DNA of 64,000 bases from Rhodovastum sp963709085 (GCA_963709085.1 CAVPVB010000018.1:124001-188000); one strand, 5' to 3'. Positions 26,899 to 36,632 are shown, numbered from the stretch's first letter. The notes: generated from the sequence alone by a model not told the origin. Made by a program: numbers and translations.

Positions 26899-28105
26899 CA
26901 GGGCTATCGCATTTGGCGCCCGGCCTGGGTGAGCAGGCGTAGGAGGAAGCTGTCGTCCCAGCCTGCTCGCTTGAGCTTGCTCTTCATTGACGCCTTGGAG
27001 CCTTCGAGCTTGGCCAGGTTGATGGCCATACGGCGCAATAGGGCGATGTTCTCCGGCCCGTTATCCAAGCGGTTCCGGGTCTGGTCCTCGTTCATGGTGA
27101 CGTCGAGCACCCAGTGCAGACCGTTCTCAACCCCCCAATGGCTGCGGACAGCGTCGCCGAAACGCACTGCGTTGAGCGGTGTGCTGAGCAGATAGTAGGC
27201 GGTTTCGCTGGTAACCTTGGCGCCGACTTCGCGCATGCGGACCACCTTGCCGATGGCGGCCAGTCCCGGCCAGGTATGGCGCTCCTGCAGCCAGTCGATC
27301 TCGGTCGAGACCATGCTGGTGCGGGTCTCGATGCGGCCGTGGTCGCCGTCAACGGTGGTATGGGTGACCTCGGCCGCGCGCTGCGGGTCGTCCAGGAAGA
27401 GGCGGACGTCCTCGTAGAGGCTGGGCTGGTTACCCTTCAGCGCCAGCACGTAGTCGCCGCCTTGTTCGACCACCTGCGCAGCAATGGCGCGTTGGCAGTT
27501 GATGGCATCCGCGGTGACGATGCAGCCCTTGAGCGACAGCATTTCCAGCAGCTTCGGTACCGCCGTGATCTCGTTCGACTTGCCGTCCACGGCCAGTTGC
27601 CCGAGAACCAACCGCTGATCCGCAGCCCAGGCACTGATCAAATGCAGCGGCGACTTGCCCGACGCGCGGTCGAAGGAATGCCGCAGCGTCTTGCCATCGA
27701 TCGCTACCACGCCCTGGATGGTCTCGGCAAAGCGCTGCATGAAGGTCTGGAAGGCGGCGTGGAACCGCTTCGGATCGAGCAGACGGAACACCCGGCTGAA
27801 CGTGTCGTGGCTCGGGATGCCGTGCTTCAGGCGCAGGAACTGCCGCAGGAATGGCTCCTTCGACTGCCCGAACAGCGCCATGTCCGAGCAGTCCTCGCCG
27901 CCGCAGAGCACCGTGCAAAGCGCGATGATCAGCAACTCGTGCAGGTTGTGGCGGGCATTCGGCCGGCGCGGGTCGTCAACGCCCGCGAAGCACCCGACGA
28001 AATCCTCCATGGGCCGATCCTCCGATCAATCCCATGCTTCGAATCCATCCGCCCCAGCCCACGCAAGCCCCTACCGTCAAGGATTTCCCATATGCGAATC
28101 CTCTG
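26899..28105 (-). mobile_element. ISAs1-family insertion sequence, complete
   Basis: The 1207-bp element is bounded by imperfect inverted repeats (CAGGGCTATCGCATTTGG and the complement of the right end CAGAGGATTCGCATATGG). It is flanked by a perfect 10-bp target duplication CTGATCCAGG at 26889-26898 and 28106-28115. Confidence 0.9.
26904..28010 (-). CDS. ISAs1-family transposase
   Basis: The intact 368-aa DDE transposase starts MEDFVGCFAGVDDPRRPNAR. It shows the H-repeat/ISAs1 blocks VVAIDGKTLRHSFD (first Asp), IVTADAINCQ and RSHWGVENGLHWVLDVTMNED (the Glu region). The reading frame and termini are intact, so the element may be active. Confidence 0.93.
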   Translation of the reverse strand: MEDFVGCFAGVDDPRRPNARHNLHELLIIALCTVLCGGEDCSDMALFGQSKEPFLRQFLRLKHGIPSHDTFSRVFRLLDPKRFHAAFQTFMQRFAETIQGVVAIDGKTLRHSFDRASGKSPLHLISAWAADQRLVLGQLAVDGKSNEITAVPKLLEMLSLKGCIVTADAINCQRAIAAQVVEQGGDYVLALKGNQPSLYEDVRLFLDDPQRAAEVTHTTVDGDHGRIETRTSMVSTEIDWLQERHTWPGLAAIGKVVRMREVGAKVTSETAYYLLSTPLNAVRFGDAVRSHWGVENGLHWVLDVTMNEDQTRNRLDNGPENIALLRRMAINLAKLEGSKASMKSKLKRAGWDDSFLLRLLTQAGRQMR

Positions 28106-28174
28106 CTGATCCAGGCAATGTTCCCGGTTCGTGCCGCCAACCATGCTATCCTGCCCGTTCTATAGCGTGACCCC

Positions 28175-28300
28175 TACCTGCCGTTCGCTCAGTCCGGTGG
28201 CCAGCTGCTGTTCCATCTGGTCAGCCGTCTCTATGAGCGCACCTCGATCATCGTCACCACCAACCTGACCTTTGCCGAATGGCCGTCAGTGTTCGGCGAC
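28175..28300 (+). pseudogene. IstB fragment (IS21), middle part
   Basis: The frame reads YLPFAQSGGQLLFHLVSRLY and then VTTNLTFAEWPSVFGD, the conserved C-terminal half of an IS21 helper ATPase. It lacks the Walker motifs upstream and is cut at GD by the serine-recombinase element; the sequence resumes in frame at 30918. Confidence 0.85.
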
Positions 28301-28309
28301 CCGACGCTT

Positions 28310-30475
28310 TCATGCTTCCTCTCTCTTTGAGCGGCTGGTGTGTCGTACACGTGTTTGGAGTTCGGCTGCCTGGTCGGGTGACAAATAAATCTGCCATGGC
28401 ATGCCCTTGGCAAGCTGTCGTCCGGTCAACCAACCTTTGCGTAGCCAATCGAATATGGTCTGCGAGGTAATTCCTAGAATTTCGGCGGCGCCCTGCACCG
28501 AATAAGTTCCATCCGGCCAGCGAGACGGATTGGGGCCTGTTCCGTTGATTTTGACAGTCTCTATCCTCCATTTCTTTCGCAGGACGTGGATCATCTCGCC
28601 GGAGAATGGCGGGCCATGGGCCGTTTGGAACCCCTCGTCGTTCAGGATGGTGGCGATTTCGACATCCATCTTCTGCATCCCGTTCAGCTCGATGATGCGG
28701 GTCCGCAGCAGGTCAGCGTCGGCATGCTGCGTGTAGCTCTGTACCCGCCGCTGAATCCAATGCTCGGTTACCGCGCCGGTCTGCCAGACGATCCTGATCC
28801 AAACGAAGCCCCGCCGCCGCTTCTGGTCCAGAGCGACTTCCTTGATGACCAGTCGGGCAATCTGCTTGCGATCTGCCGATGTCGTCGTTTCGGCACGCCA
28901 AAGCTGAGGCAGGTTCTCGCCGAGTGCCAGTATCTCCAGGCGATCGGCGTCAGCAAGAGAAACTAGCTGTTCCCGGCGCCAGGCGTCGTACTCCTGCTCT
29001 ATTTGCTCTACTCTCCGTAGCTTTTCTTCCCACACGTGCTCCAGAGAGCGGGCCACAAGGCGGTTCTCGGGTTCCACTGCATCATACTGTCGCCGCGCGC
29101 GTTCGGCATCGTAACGCGCCCGCTCGCGCTTGAGCGACCATTGGCGCTCCAGCAGCCGGGCCTCCTCTTCGATCTCGCCCAACGCGGCGACCGCCAGGGC
29201 GATCTGATCCGGCGCAAGGGCGGTCAGGATCAGCCGCTCGACTTCGTCATCGACCAGGAGCGCACGCACCTCCTGGCAACGCGGTTGTCCCTGCGCGCTG
29301 TGATCGGCAACGCACATGTAGACCGGGTAGTCGCCATGCGGCCCGGAATAACGCAGACACATCCGCCGGGCGCAGCGGCCGCATCTGACGATACCCTGCA
29401 ACAAAGCAGTGCCTTTTCGCGGAACTCCAGGATGGTCTTTTTTATATCGGATGAGGTTGTCCGCGAGTTGTCTTTGGATGGACATGAACTCTTCCCAGTC
29501 CACGTATGCCGGGTGGGCATTCTTGAGACAAATAGACCAATCCTCCGGCGCGACAGCCATCGTTCCGATCCGGCCGCTCTGGGGATGCCGCCGCATCGGG
29601 TTCGGCTGCCGCCGTCCGTACACGTAGGCGCCAGCATAGGCCGGATTCTTCAGAATATGGATCACACGTGCACTGTCCGCCGGCTGCCAGATGACGTCAT
29701 GTGGCGCCGGGCCATGCAGCGGTCGCACCGGCAGCAACAGATTGCCGCGACGCAGATATCGCATCACCGCCTTGGCGCTGCGCAACTCTCGAAACTTCGC
29801 AAACACCAGTCGGACCCGCTCCTGCACCTCTTCGTCCGGGTTGAGCGTCACGCCGCCGTCGCGGCCGTGCGTCAAGCCAGCCGGAAGCGGCAGCCGCAGC
29901 TCGCCACGCGCCGCCTTCTGTCGTTCGCCCTGGTGCAGACGGACCTTGATCTGATGCAGTTCGGCCTCGCTCATGATCCCCGACAGCCCAAGCAACAGCC
30001 GATCGTGATATGCCGCCGGATCATACAGTCGTTCTCCATCGGCGATCAGCACGCCGAACAGCGAACACAGTTCCAGAAGCTGATGCCAGTCGCGGTTGTT
30101 TCGTGCCAATCTTGACGCATCCAGGCTCATAACGAGTCCTGCCTTGCCGAGTCCAACCTCGGCAATCAGCCGCTGAAATCCATGCCTGTCGCAGCTCGAC
30201 GTTCCAGACTTCCCAAGGTCATCATCAATGACATGGACACGCTCTCGCGGCCAGCCCAGCAAGACGGCTCTCTCCACCAAACGATACTGCAGCTCCGTGC
30301 TTTCCTGGTGATGACGGACTTGGCCAAGCGACGACTGGCGTACATAGACATACGCGAGCTTGGCACGGTGCGCCGTCGCAATGCGTTCTTCAGGGAACGA
30401 TGCCGTTGTCAGCACGATGCGTCTCCAACTCCCGGGGTGCCGCCCGTCGCAAGCGTTGGAGAAGCTGGCCGACAT
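28310..30475 (-). CDS. Large serine recombinase
   Basis: Up to 721 aa. The catalytic resolvase domain has YVRQSS (serine near residue 48) and SLDASRLARN. It is followed by a recombinase domain (ILKNPAYAGAYVYGRR), a zinc ribbon (CGRCARRMC, then YMC), a long coiled coil rich in Glu/Arg and a MerR-like HTH tail (SVQGAAEILGITSQTIFDWL). GTG at 30415 overlaps the stop of the small upstream gene and gives a more usual N-terminus (701 aa). It is the only recombinase of its element and should catalyse its movement. Confidence 0.9.
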   Translation of the reverse strand: MSASFSNACDGRHPGSWRRIVLTTASFPEERIATAHRAKLAYVYVRQSSLGQVRHHQESTELQYRLVERAVLLGWPRERVHVIDDDLGKSGTSSCDRHGFQRLIAEVGLGKAGLVMSLDASRLARNNRDWHQLLELCSLFGVLIADGERLYDPAAYHDRLLLGLSGIMSEAELHQIKVRLHQGERQKAARGELRLPLPAGLTHGRDGGVTLNPDEEVQERVRLVFAKFRELRSAKAVMRYLRRGNLLLPVRPLHGPAPHDVIWQPADSARVIHILKNPAYAGAYVYGRRQPNPMRRHPQSGRIGTMAVAPEDWSICLKNAHPAYVDWEEFMSIQRQLADNLIRYKKDHPGVPRKGTALLQGIVRCGRCARRMCLRYSGPHGDYPVYMCVADHSAQGQPRCQEVRALLVDDEVERLILTALAPDQIALAVAALGEIEEEARLLERQWSLKRERARYDAERARRQYDAVEPENRLVARSLEHVWEEKLRRVEQIEQEYDAWRREQLVSLADADRLEILALGENLPQLWRAETTTSADRKQIARLVIKEVALDQKRRRGFVWIRIVWQTGAVTEHWIQRRVQSYTQHADADLLRTRIIELNGMQKMDVEIATILNDEGFQTAHGPPFSGEMIHVLRKKWRIETVKINGTGPNPSRWPDGTYSVQGAAEILGITSQTIFDWLRKGWLTGRQLAKGMPWQIYLSPDQAAELQTRVRHTSRSKREEA

Positions 30476-30825
30476 GCTGAGCCAGTTGGCGCTGCTTCTC
30501 CACCGGGAGTTGGGGCCACAGGCGAAACGCCCCCGCTCGGGATTTCGTCGGCCCCGATCTTCTCTGGCTGGCTGGGCGTTCGATCGGGCAATGCTCTGCC
30601 CTCGAAATCTCCATTGCCGGAGGCGAGCATGGCCCGGACGTGATTCGCCAACGGCAAAAGGGTGCGCACGGAAATGTGCATTTGCCGGTCCGAAGCCTGC
30701 GGCGACGCCTCCAGTCCAGGAGACAGGTCCGTGGCAACGCGCGGGATGGACCGCTCCCGCCCGTCCGGTAGTCGGACCACGATCAGGTCAGGCCCGCGCC
30801 CTGACCAACGCCCGCTGACCGGCAA
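30409..30825 (-). CDS. Small HPLYG-motif protein of the recombinase element
   Basis: The frame contains VVRLPDGRERSIPRVATDLS and, upstream of the TTG at 30825, the conserved-looking segment DPHHPLYGSCLPVSG with no ATG, GTG or TTG before it. A related frame (DPRHPLFGRRFALVSVS) lies before the other recombinase of this window. Proteins of this kind (DUF5372-like, by memory) sit before serine recombinases on rhizobial and related plasmids. The function is unknown. It overlaps the recombinase start, so the two are probably coupled. Confidence 0.65.
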   Translation of the reverse strand: MPVSGRWSGRGPDLIVVRLPDGRERSIPRVATDLSPGLEASPQASDRQMHISVRTLLPLANHVRAMLASGNGDFEGRALPDRTPSQPEKIGADEIPSGGVSPVAPTPGGEAAPTGSACRPASPTLATGGTPGVGDASC

Positions 30826-30917
30826 GCAACTGCCATAGAGCGGATGGTGAGGATCAATGATCCGGACTTGAGAGACTCGCCGCTCAATCTCAGCGGCATC
30901 ATGCGATGATCGGCGAC

Positions 30918-31020
30918 GCCAAGATGACCACGGCCCTGCTCGATCGGCTGACGCTTCATTGCGATATCATCGAGACCGGCAACGACAGACTGGCGCTTCA
31001 GGCACCGTGCCTGAGCTGTC
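30918..31020 (+). pseudogene. IstB fragment, C-terminal part
   Basis: AKMTTALLDRLTLHCDIIET continues the istB frame broken at 28300. It is cut at 31020 by a group II intron. Confidence 0.8.
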
Positions 31021-31497
31021 GTGTGCCCAGCATGTTCAACAGCTTAGGGGTGCAAGTCCCCCATCCAGCCTGATGGAGGTGAAGGATTAGCAAAGCACAA
31101 GGGCAGCCACCGCGAGGTGGTGTCTGAAGGAAGTGCGGCGCAAAACCGCGACCTGACGAACAGAAACCGGATATGAGGCACTCTTGGTCGGACGAGCGGG
31201 CGACAGATCGCGAAGTCCTTATCCATCAAGGGCCAAGAATGTAGATCCGGCAGGTGCGCGGGGAAGGCGGTTGAACTTACCTGGGGAGATCTGCGTCGTG
31301 TTCCGCAACTGGAACTAGAGAAGCCGAGAGGCAACTCGATCGCGGCGCAGAAGTCAGCAGAGGGCGTAATAGGTCAAGCTGTCGGCAAGGCCAGTGAGGC
31401 ACTCCAAAGCCGAAAGGCGGAGCAAACAGATATGCCGAGCCGGAAACGTTGGCTGAAGGCCCGAACGAGTGAGAGTGGAAAGTAGGACTGGCAACTC

Positions 31498-32880
31498 ATG
31501 AGTGGAACGCGGCAGAAGATCCAGAGCGAGCTGGCCTTGGAACCGAAGGGCCGGGGTGAACCCCCCGGCTGCGGCCGCCAAGGGTCCGAACCACCTGTGG
31601 CGAAGCCAACCCCCGAAAACCCGGCTTCGGCTGAACAGCTGATGGAGGAAATCTGCGACAGAGAGAATCTCGAAGCAGCGTGGAAACGCGTTCGAAGGAA
31701 CCAAGGTAGTCCGGGCGTTGATGGGATGACCATCGATGACACCAGAATCTACCTACGTGAGCACTGGCCAAACATCCGGACCCATCTCCTCGACGGGACC
31801 TACCAGCCTCTACCGGTCAAGCGGGTCGAAATACCCAAGCCGGACGGCGGGATCAGAAAGCTCGGCGTGCCTTGCGTCGTCGACAGACTGATCCAGCAAG
31901 CCGTGCTGCAGGTTCTCCAGAAGCGATGGGACCCGACGTTCTCCGAGCACAGCTACGGTTTCCGGCCGGGGCGTTCTGCTCATCAGGCGGTGGCTCAGGC
32001 ACAACAGTACGTTGCCGAGGGCTATAACGTCGTGGTCGATCTTGACCTCGAGAAATTCTTCGATCGAGTCAATCACGACAGCTTGATGGCGCGGGTCGCC
32101 GCACGAGTGGCCGACAAGCGTGTGCTCAAACTCATCCGGGCCTTCCTGAAGGCCGGGGTGCTGGAGGACGGTTTGGTGCAGTCGGTGGATGAGGGCACCC
32201 CGCAAGGGGGTCCGCTTTCGCCCCTCCTCAGCAATATCGTGCTCGACGACCTCGACAAGGAACTGACTCGCCGCGGTCACCGCTTCTGTCGGTACGCGGA
32301 CGACTGCAACATCTATGTTCGCAGCCTCCGCGCCGGCCAACGGGTAATGGCCTCGGTAAGCCAATTCCTGACTCAAAAGCTACGGCTGAAGGTCAACGAG
32401 GCGAAGAGCGCCGTGGCGCGCCCGGAGGAGCGCAAGTTCCTGGGGTTCAGTATCGCGAACGACGGGAGGGAGCGGCGCATCGCGCCGAAAGCCCTTGACC
32501 GGTTCAAGGGAAGAATCCGGGACATGACTCGCCGGACACGAGGGATTAGCCTGGCGCAGGTGATCGAAGAACTCACGCCCTACCTGATCGGGTGGCGCGG
32601 ATACTTCGGCTTCTGTCAGACCCCTCGCGTGCTCACGAACCTGGAAGCGTGGATCCGCCGAAGGTTACGCTCATACCTTTGGCGGCAGTGGCTGAACGGG
32701 CCAAACCGCTACAAAGAACTGCGCCGACGTGGCGTACCAGAGTTCAAAGCAGCGGTCGCCGCCGGTTCGCCGACGGGCCTCTGGCGCATGTCAGGGCACC
32801 CGGCGGTCCACCAGGCCCTGCGCAACCACACTTTCAATTCACTCGGCCTCCCGCGGCTCTACATTCCAGCCGAAGCATAA
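31498..32880 (+). CDS. ltrA: Group II intron reverse transcriptase/maturase
   Basis: The 460-aa protein has the RT blocks VEIPKPDGGIRKLGVP, HSYGFRPGRSAHQAV and GTPQGGPLSPLLSNI, and catalytic CRYADDCNIYV (YADD at 266-269). A maturase (GIIM) domain with LIGWRGYFGFC follows. No HNH endonuclease domain is seen. It splices and mobilises the surrounding intron. The frame is intact. Confidence 0.95.
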   Translation: MSGTRQKIQSELALEPKGRGEPPGCGRQGSEPPVAKPTPENPASAEQLMEEICDRENLEAAWKRVRRNQGSPGVDGMTIDDTRIYLREHWPNIRTHLLDGTYQPLPVKRVEIPKPDGGIRKLGVPCVVDRLIQQAVLQVLQKRWDPTFSEHSYGFRPGRSAHQAVAQAQQYVAEGYNVVVDLDLEKFFDRVNHDSLMARVAARVADKRVLKLIRAFLKAGVLEDGLVQSVDEGTPQGGPLSPLLSNIVLDDLDKELTRRGHRFCRYADDCNIYVRSLRAGQRVMASVSQFLTQKLRLKVNEAKSAVARPEERKFLGFSIANDGRERRIAPKALDRFKGRIRDMTRRTRGISLAQVIEELTPYLIGWRGYFGFCQTPRVLTNLEAWIRRRLRSYLWRQWLNGPNRYKELRRRGVPEFKAAVAAGSPTGLWRMSGHPAVHQALRNHTFNSLGLPRLYIPAEA

Positions 32881-32887
32881 CTCATTC

Positions 32888-32922
32888 GAACCGCCGAGGT
32901 ACGGACCCGTATGCCAGGCGGT
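32888..32922 (+). ncRNA. Group II intron domain V
   Basis: The 35-nt hairpin GAACCGCC...GGCGGTG with an inner GTACGG/CCGTAT helix matches domain V, the catalytic core, placed 8 nt after the RT stop codon and followed by domain VI. Confidence 0.75.
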
Positions 32923-33035
32923 GTGGGAGGGGCGGTGTCGCGAGACACCCCCCTATCCCGATCAGCATGCCCTCACTATCGTGACGTCACGGTTCGGAGT
33001 GGATCACGCCGCGCAAGCCGATCGGCGACAAACCG

Positions 33036-33317
33036 ATGACCAACGCCGAACGCCAGGCCCGTTGCCGGGCTGCCCGCGCCGCCGGCAAGCCCATCATCCG
33101 CATCCGCCATCCGGCCGACCTCCGCAGCCGCGCCCAGCGCTGGCGTGATGCCGTCGCCGAACTGGCGACGCTGCAAGCCCAATACGCCACATGGCTCGAA
33201 GCGCTACCGCCCAATCTGCTGGACAGCGCGACCGCCGAAGCATTGCAGGCAATCTGCGACCTCGACCTCTCCGACCTCCAGGCCATCATCCCGCCCCGTG
33301 GCTTCGGCAGGGACTGA
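33036..33317 (+). CDS. IS21-associated accessory protein
   Basis: The 93-aa protein starts MTNAERQARCRAARAAGK and ends with LDLSDLQAIIPPRGFGRD. Its C-terminal half (RAQRWRDAVAELATLQ, LDSATAEALQAICDLDL) is clearly related to the protein at 41665-41970, which follows an intact istB. It therefore belongs to the IS21 remnant interrupted at 31020. The function is unknown; the Arg-rich N-terminus could bind nucleic acid. Confidence 0.75.
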   Translation: MTNAERQARCRAARAAGKPIIRIRHPADLRSRAQRWRDAVAELATLQAQYATWLEALPPNLLDSATAEALQAICDLDLSDLQAIIPPRGFGRD

Positions 33318-33347
33318 CCAGGGGCCGCCGATGCGCCGCCCCCCCCG

Positions 33348-33387
33348 GTCAATTTTGGACGCCGATACCCGGTCAAAATTGGACGCC
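33348..33387. repeat. IS21-type terminal repeats (right end)
   Basis: TCAATTTTGGACGCCGAT and TCAAAATTGGACGCCGAT occur in tandem just after the accessory gene, like the multiple terminal repeats of IS21 ends. They mark the right end of the remnant that starts with istB at 28175. Confidence 0.6.
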
Positions 33388-33630
33388 GATTGACAACGGT
33401 GGCGCGCAAGCACGGCATCAGTAGCGGGCAGTTCTATGCCTGGCGGCAACAACTGCTGCTGCGCGGCGCGCGCGACGCCGCGCTTGAGGCCGCGGCGAAT
33501 TCCGTGAGCACCGATGTGCTGACGGCCGCCCCGTTCCGGGAGCCCGCCTTTCCTGTGCCGCCGGAGCCAGACGTTCCAGCCGCGCCGGTCGTGCCACCTC
33601 CGTCCGCCCAGTTGGGAGCCCGTTTGCACA
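33388..33630 (+). pseudogene. IS66 TnpA-like fragment
   Basis: LTTVARKHGISSGQFYAWRQ is the HTH of an IS66 orfA protein; the beginning and end are missing. It abuts the IS21 terminal repeats. Confidence 0.65.
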
Positions 33631-33735
33631 ATTCGCTTCCGCAACGCGATTTGTGCCGCGTATGCAGCAGTCTTCCATTGACTGCGGTGAATTGGCGGGA
33701 TTCCATCGGTCTGCCCCACCGACACGGACCAACCA

Positions 33736-34140
33736 ATGGCCCACCACTTCCGCGCACCGGAACGACGCCAAAAGGCGCTGCTGCCAGCCGACATGATGGA
33801 ATGGCTGCCGGAGAACGACATCGTCCATCTGGTCGTGGAAGCGGTGGGCATGATGGACCTCTCCAAGTTCGAGGCCAGCTACAGGCTTGGCCGTGCGGGG
33901 CAAGCGCCGTTCGCGCCGCAGGTTCTGCTGGCGCTGTTGATCTATGCCTATTTGCAAGGCGTGCGTTCGAACCGGGCGATCGAGCGACTGTACCAACACG
34001 ATGCCGGCTACCGATTTATTGTCGATAACAACATCCCCCGACCACACGGTGATCGCGCGGTTCCGCCAGCGTCATAGCGCAGAGATGAAGACAGTGTTCA
34101 GAGGTGGCCGGGGAAATTCGGACAGGCCGATAGGTGGAAA
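33736..34140 (+). pseudogene. IS1182-family transposase, N-terminal fragment with frameshift
   Basis: LPENDIVHLVVEAVGMMDLS and VRSNRAIERLYQHDAGYRFI are typical of the start of IS1182 transposases. One extra C near 34033-34038 shifts the frame before DHTVIARFRQRH. The catalytic part is absent; sequence of an IS3-type element follows. Confidence 0.75.
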
Positions 34141-34183
34141 ATCTGCCTGAGAGCGGCGAAGATGCCGCGGATCAGGAGAGAGA

Positions 34184-34283
34184 ATGGCAAAGCGGACACG
34201 CCGGACGCACAATCCGGCCTTCAAGGCGAAGGTGGCGTTGGCCGCCGTCAAGGGTGAGAAAACATTGACAGAGTTGTCACGTC
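34184..34283 (+). pseudogene. IS3-family OrfA 5' fragment
   Basis: MAKRTRRTHNPAFKAKVALA with GGAGAGAG upstream is the start of an IS3 OrfA. The fragment ends after LTELSRQYG and runs in frame into the flippase gene. Confidence 0.75.
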
Positions 34284-34297
34284 AATATGGCAATGGC

Positions 34298-35800
34298 ATG
34301 TATCCGAACAAGAACACGCCAGTTGGCTCCAACCCCGTGGAGCATGGCGGGTCCGATCGGCAGGGCGGCCGGCTATATTTCTTCGCCTCGCTGGTCGCTC
34401 AGGCTTCCGCCCTCTTGCGGTATGTTGTGCTGGCGCGCCTGCTCGGCCCCGAGCAACTGGGGCTCGCTGCCGCCCTGAACGTCACCGCCGCGTTCTTCGA
34501 ACTGATTAGCGACACAGGAGGCGACCGCTTCCTCATTCAGGACCGACACGGCGAGACTGCTCAGGTTCAGAAGCTTGTCCAGCTTGTCTATGTGGGTCGA
34601 GGCCTCCTTGTCGCCGCCAGCCTGGTGATCTTCGCGGTCCCCATTGCCAATTTTTCCAATACCCCTCAACTGGCGAAGGGCCTCGCCCTCATCGCCCTCT
34701 CGCCGCTGATATCGGGGTTCTTCCACCTCGACGTCCGACGGGCGCAACGCGGTCACGACTTCCGATCCGAGGCGATTTGCATGATCGCCTCCGAGTCCGC
34801 CGGTTTGGTTGCCACAGTGATCGGGGCCTGGGTCACACGTGATTTCACGGCCGTCGTCTATGGCGTGATCACCCGCGCAATCGTCGTGGTTCTTGCGTCG
34901 CATATTCAGGCCAAGCGACCCTATCGCCTGGGGTGGGATTCGGAGCATGCGCCTCGGCTGGCGCGTTTCGCGGCGCCGCTCATGTTAAATGGCCTCATGA
35001 TATTCATAGCTTCTCAAAGCGATCGTGTGTTTGTGGGCAGTCAGTTGGGCGTAGAAGTACTTGGGTATTACTCAGCTGTCATGTTGCTGGTCTCCTATCC
35101 TTCCAGCATGTTGGCGAACTACATGCAAGTCATCTTTATCCCCGTGATCGCGGCGCAACGCAACTCTCCCAGCGATCGGGATCGCATTAGCGACGGTTTG
35201 GGCGGCCAAATCTTGGTCCTGGCGCTCGCCCTGACCGTAGGTTTCGCTATTGTGGGGCCCTTTATGGTTCCAATCCTGTTTGGTGCCCAGTTCGCTCAAC
35301 CCGCGCTCTTGATCGGCCTCATCGGGGTCCTGCAGGCAGAACGCCTCTTGGTCGTCTGGCCCACGACCACGGCGCTTGCTATGGGACGGAGCGTAACGGT
35401 TTTGATGAGCAACCTTGGCCAGTTCCTAATCTTTCCAGGCGCCTTCATCGGCCTGCGGCTGATCGGTGGGCTAAGCGGAGTTGTGGTCGGCTTCATTGGG
35501 GGGGAACTGATCGCCGTAGCCGTGACCTTGACGCTGCTCAACCATGCCACAGACCGTAAGCCTTTGCATGGGTTTGATCGCCTCGGCGCGCTCGTGCTCG
35601 CCTGTGGCGCCATCCTAGGCTGGAACCTGGCCCTGGGCGCAAAACTCTGGCCCGCAGAGGCCTTCATGCTGATGGCCTCAATGGCCCTGATAGTCTGGTT
35701 ATGTCGCCGTGAGTCCTCTGTCATCGGCGAGGTCATGGCCGTTGCACAACGCTTGATCTCGGCGCCGTTTTTTCGCCGGAGACTTCTGAGTCGACGCAAT
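34298..35800 (+). CDS. O-antigen/polysaccharide flippase (Wzx-like), 3' end cut by IS6
   Basis: About 500 aa with roughly 12-14 membrane helices. RLYFFASLVAQASALLRYVV and RLLGPEQLGLAAAL match the start of Wzx-type flippases; DTGGDRFLIQD follows. It would move lipid-linked polysaccharide units across the inner membrane. The frame is open through an upstream IS3 OrfA start at 34184, so a fusion of about 38 extra residues could be made; the native start is probably ATG 34298. At 35801 an IS6 element replaces the last residues and stop. Lower GC than the neighbours suggests transfer. Confidence 0.8.
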
Positions 35801-36632
35801 GGTCCTGTTGCAAACCCGGTTAAAGAGCCGAGCGAGGGCTTGCGGCGGGCTTTGGTCAGGCGGCGAGCTGGAACAGTTCAGCCACGAAGACTGGCTGGGC
35901 CTTCATGTCGCGACCGCCGATCTTGCGAACCTGTCCCTTCCTCATCATCGCCATCGCCTCGTCGCCAGCCAAGGTCCGTCGGGCGGCTCGGAAGCTGCTA
36001 AAGCCGAGCCCCGGCCCGGTCAAGCGTTCGATCCGTCGATGGTCCCGTTCCGTTATGGTGTTCAGGTACTGGCATTGCCGCAGCCGGGACCGCCGCCACA
36101 GTTCGCCGGCGCCCGTCATCTCGGCACCGGCCTTCGGACAGGCGGCGTTCCTGTCGACGGCGATCGTGCGCGGGTTCATCGTGTGCGGCCGGCCGAGCGC
36201 CTTGCGGAAGAACTGCTTCGCCGCCGCGGCATCCCGCCTGGCCGAGAGCAGGCAGTCGATGGTCCGGCCGCGGCCGTCGACCGCTCGATACAGGCAGGTC
36301 CAGCGGCCCTTGGTCTTGATGGAGGTCTCATCGGCCCGCCACGAGCCATTGCATGTGCGCAGTTGCGCTCGCAGCCGCTTCTCCAACGCGGCGGCGCAGG
36401 CCTGGATCCAGCGGAAGATGGTCGTGTGGTCGACCTTCACGCCCCGATCCGCCAGCATCAGTTCGAGGTCGCGGTAACTCACCGGGAACATCAGATACCA
36501 GCGGACCGCCCACAGGATCACCTCCCCGGGAAAATGCCGCCCCTTGAGCTCCGCCACTCCTGCGTCCTTGCCCTCTTCCTCGGGGCCGATCATACCCACG
36601 CGGGAACCTATCGCCAACTTTGCAACAGAACC
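35801..36632 (-). mobile_element. IS6-family insertion sequence
   Basis: The 832-bp element has inverted repeats GGTCCTGTTGCAAA (left) and GGTTCTGTTGCAAA (right, complement), typical of IS6/IS26. The flanking 8-mers differ, so no target duplication is seen. This points to recombination between copies or replicon fusion, not a single insertion. Confidence 0.9.
35856..36593 (-). CDS. IS6-family transposase
   Basis: The 245-aa DDE transposase has GRHFPGEVILWAVRWYLMFP, SYRDLELMLADRGV, and WRADETSIKTKGRW (first Asp region), typical of IS6. The start is placed at 36593 inside the element; the frame stays open past the right end. Confidence 0.9.
   Translation of the reverse strand: MIGPEEEGKDAGVAELKGRHFPGEVILWAVRWYLMFPVSYRDLELMLADRGVKVDHTTIFRWIQACAAALEKRLRAQLRTCNGSWRADETSIKTKGRWTCLYRAVDGRGRTIDCLLSARRDAAAAKQFFRKALGRPHTMNPRTIAVDRNAACPKAGAEMTGAGELWRRSRLRQCQYLNTITERDHRRIERLTGPGLGFSSFRAARRTLAGDEAMAMMRKGQVRKIGGRDMKAQPVFVAELFQLAA

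Larger units (their letters stand above)
28301..30917 (-). mobile_element. Small serine-recombinase transposon inserted in istB
   Basis: The 2.6-kb unit carries only a large serine recombinase and a small upstream gene. The 8-bp sequence TCGGCGAC occurs at both edges (28293-28300 and 30910-30917). Removing one copy plus the unit restores the istB reading frame, so the edges are well defined. The repeats could be target duplications or recombination cores. Confidence 0.8.
31021..32962 (+). mobile_element. Group II intron, apparently complete
   Basis: The 5' end GTGTGCCC fits the GUGYG consensus. The RT/maturase frame lies inside, followed by domain V (32888-32922, with GTACGGACCCGTATGCC core) and a domain VI stem whose 3' side has the CCTATCCCGAT end with the expected bulged A. 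Total 1942 nt. It sits at the tail of the istB remnant. The boundaries are inferred from motifs. Confidence 0.8.

Noticed and set aside
35801..36632. Simple insertion of IS6 with target duplication
   Set aside because: The flanking 8-mers GACGCAAT and GTCTGCGG differ, so no duplication is present.
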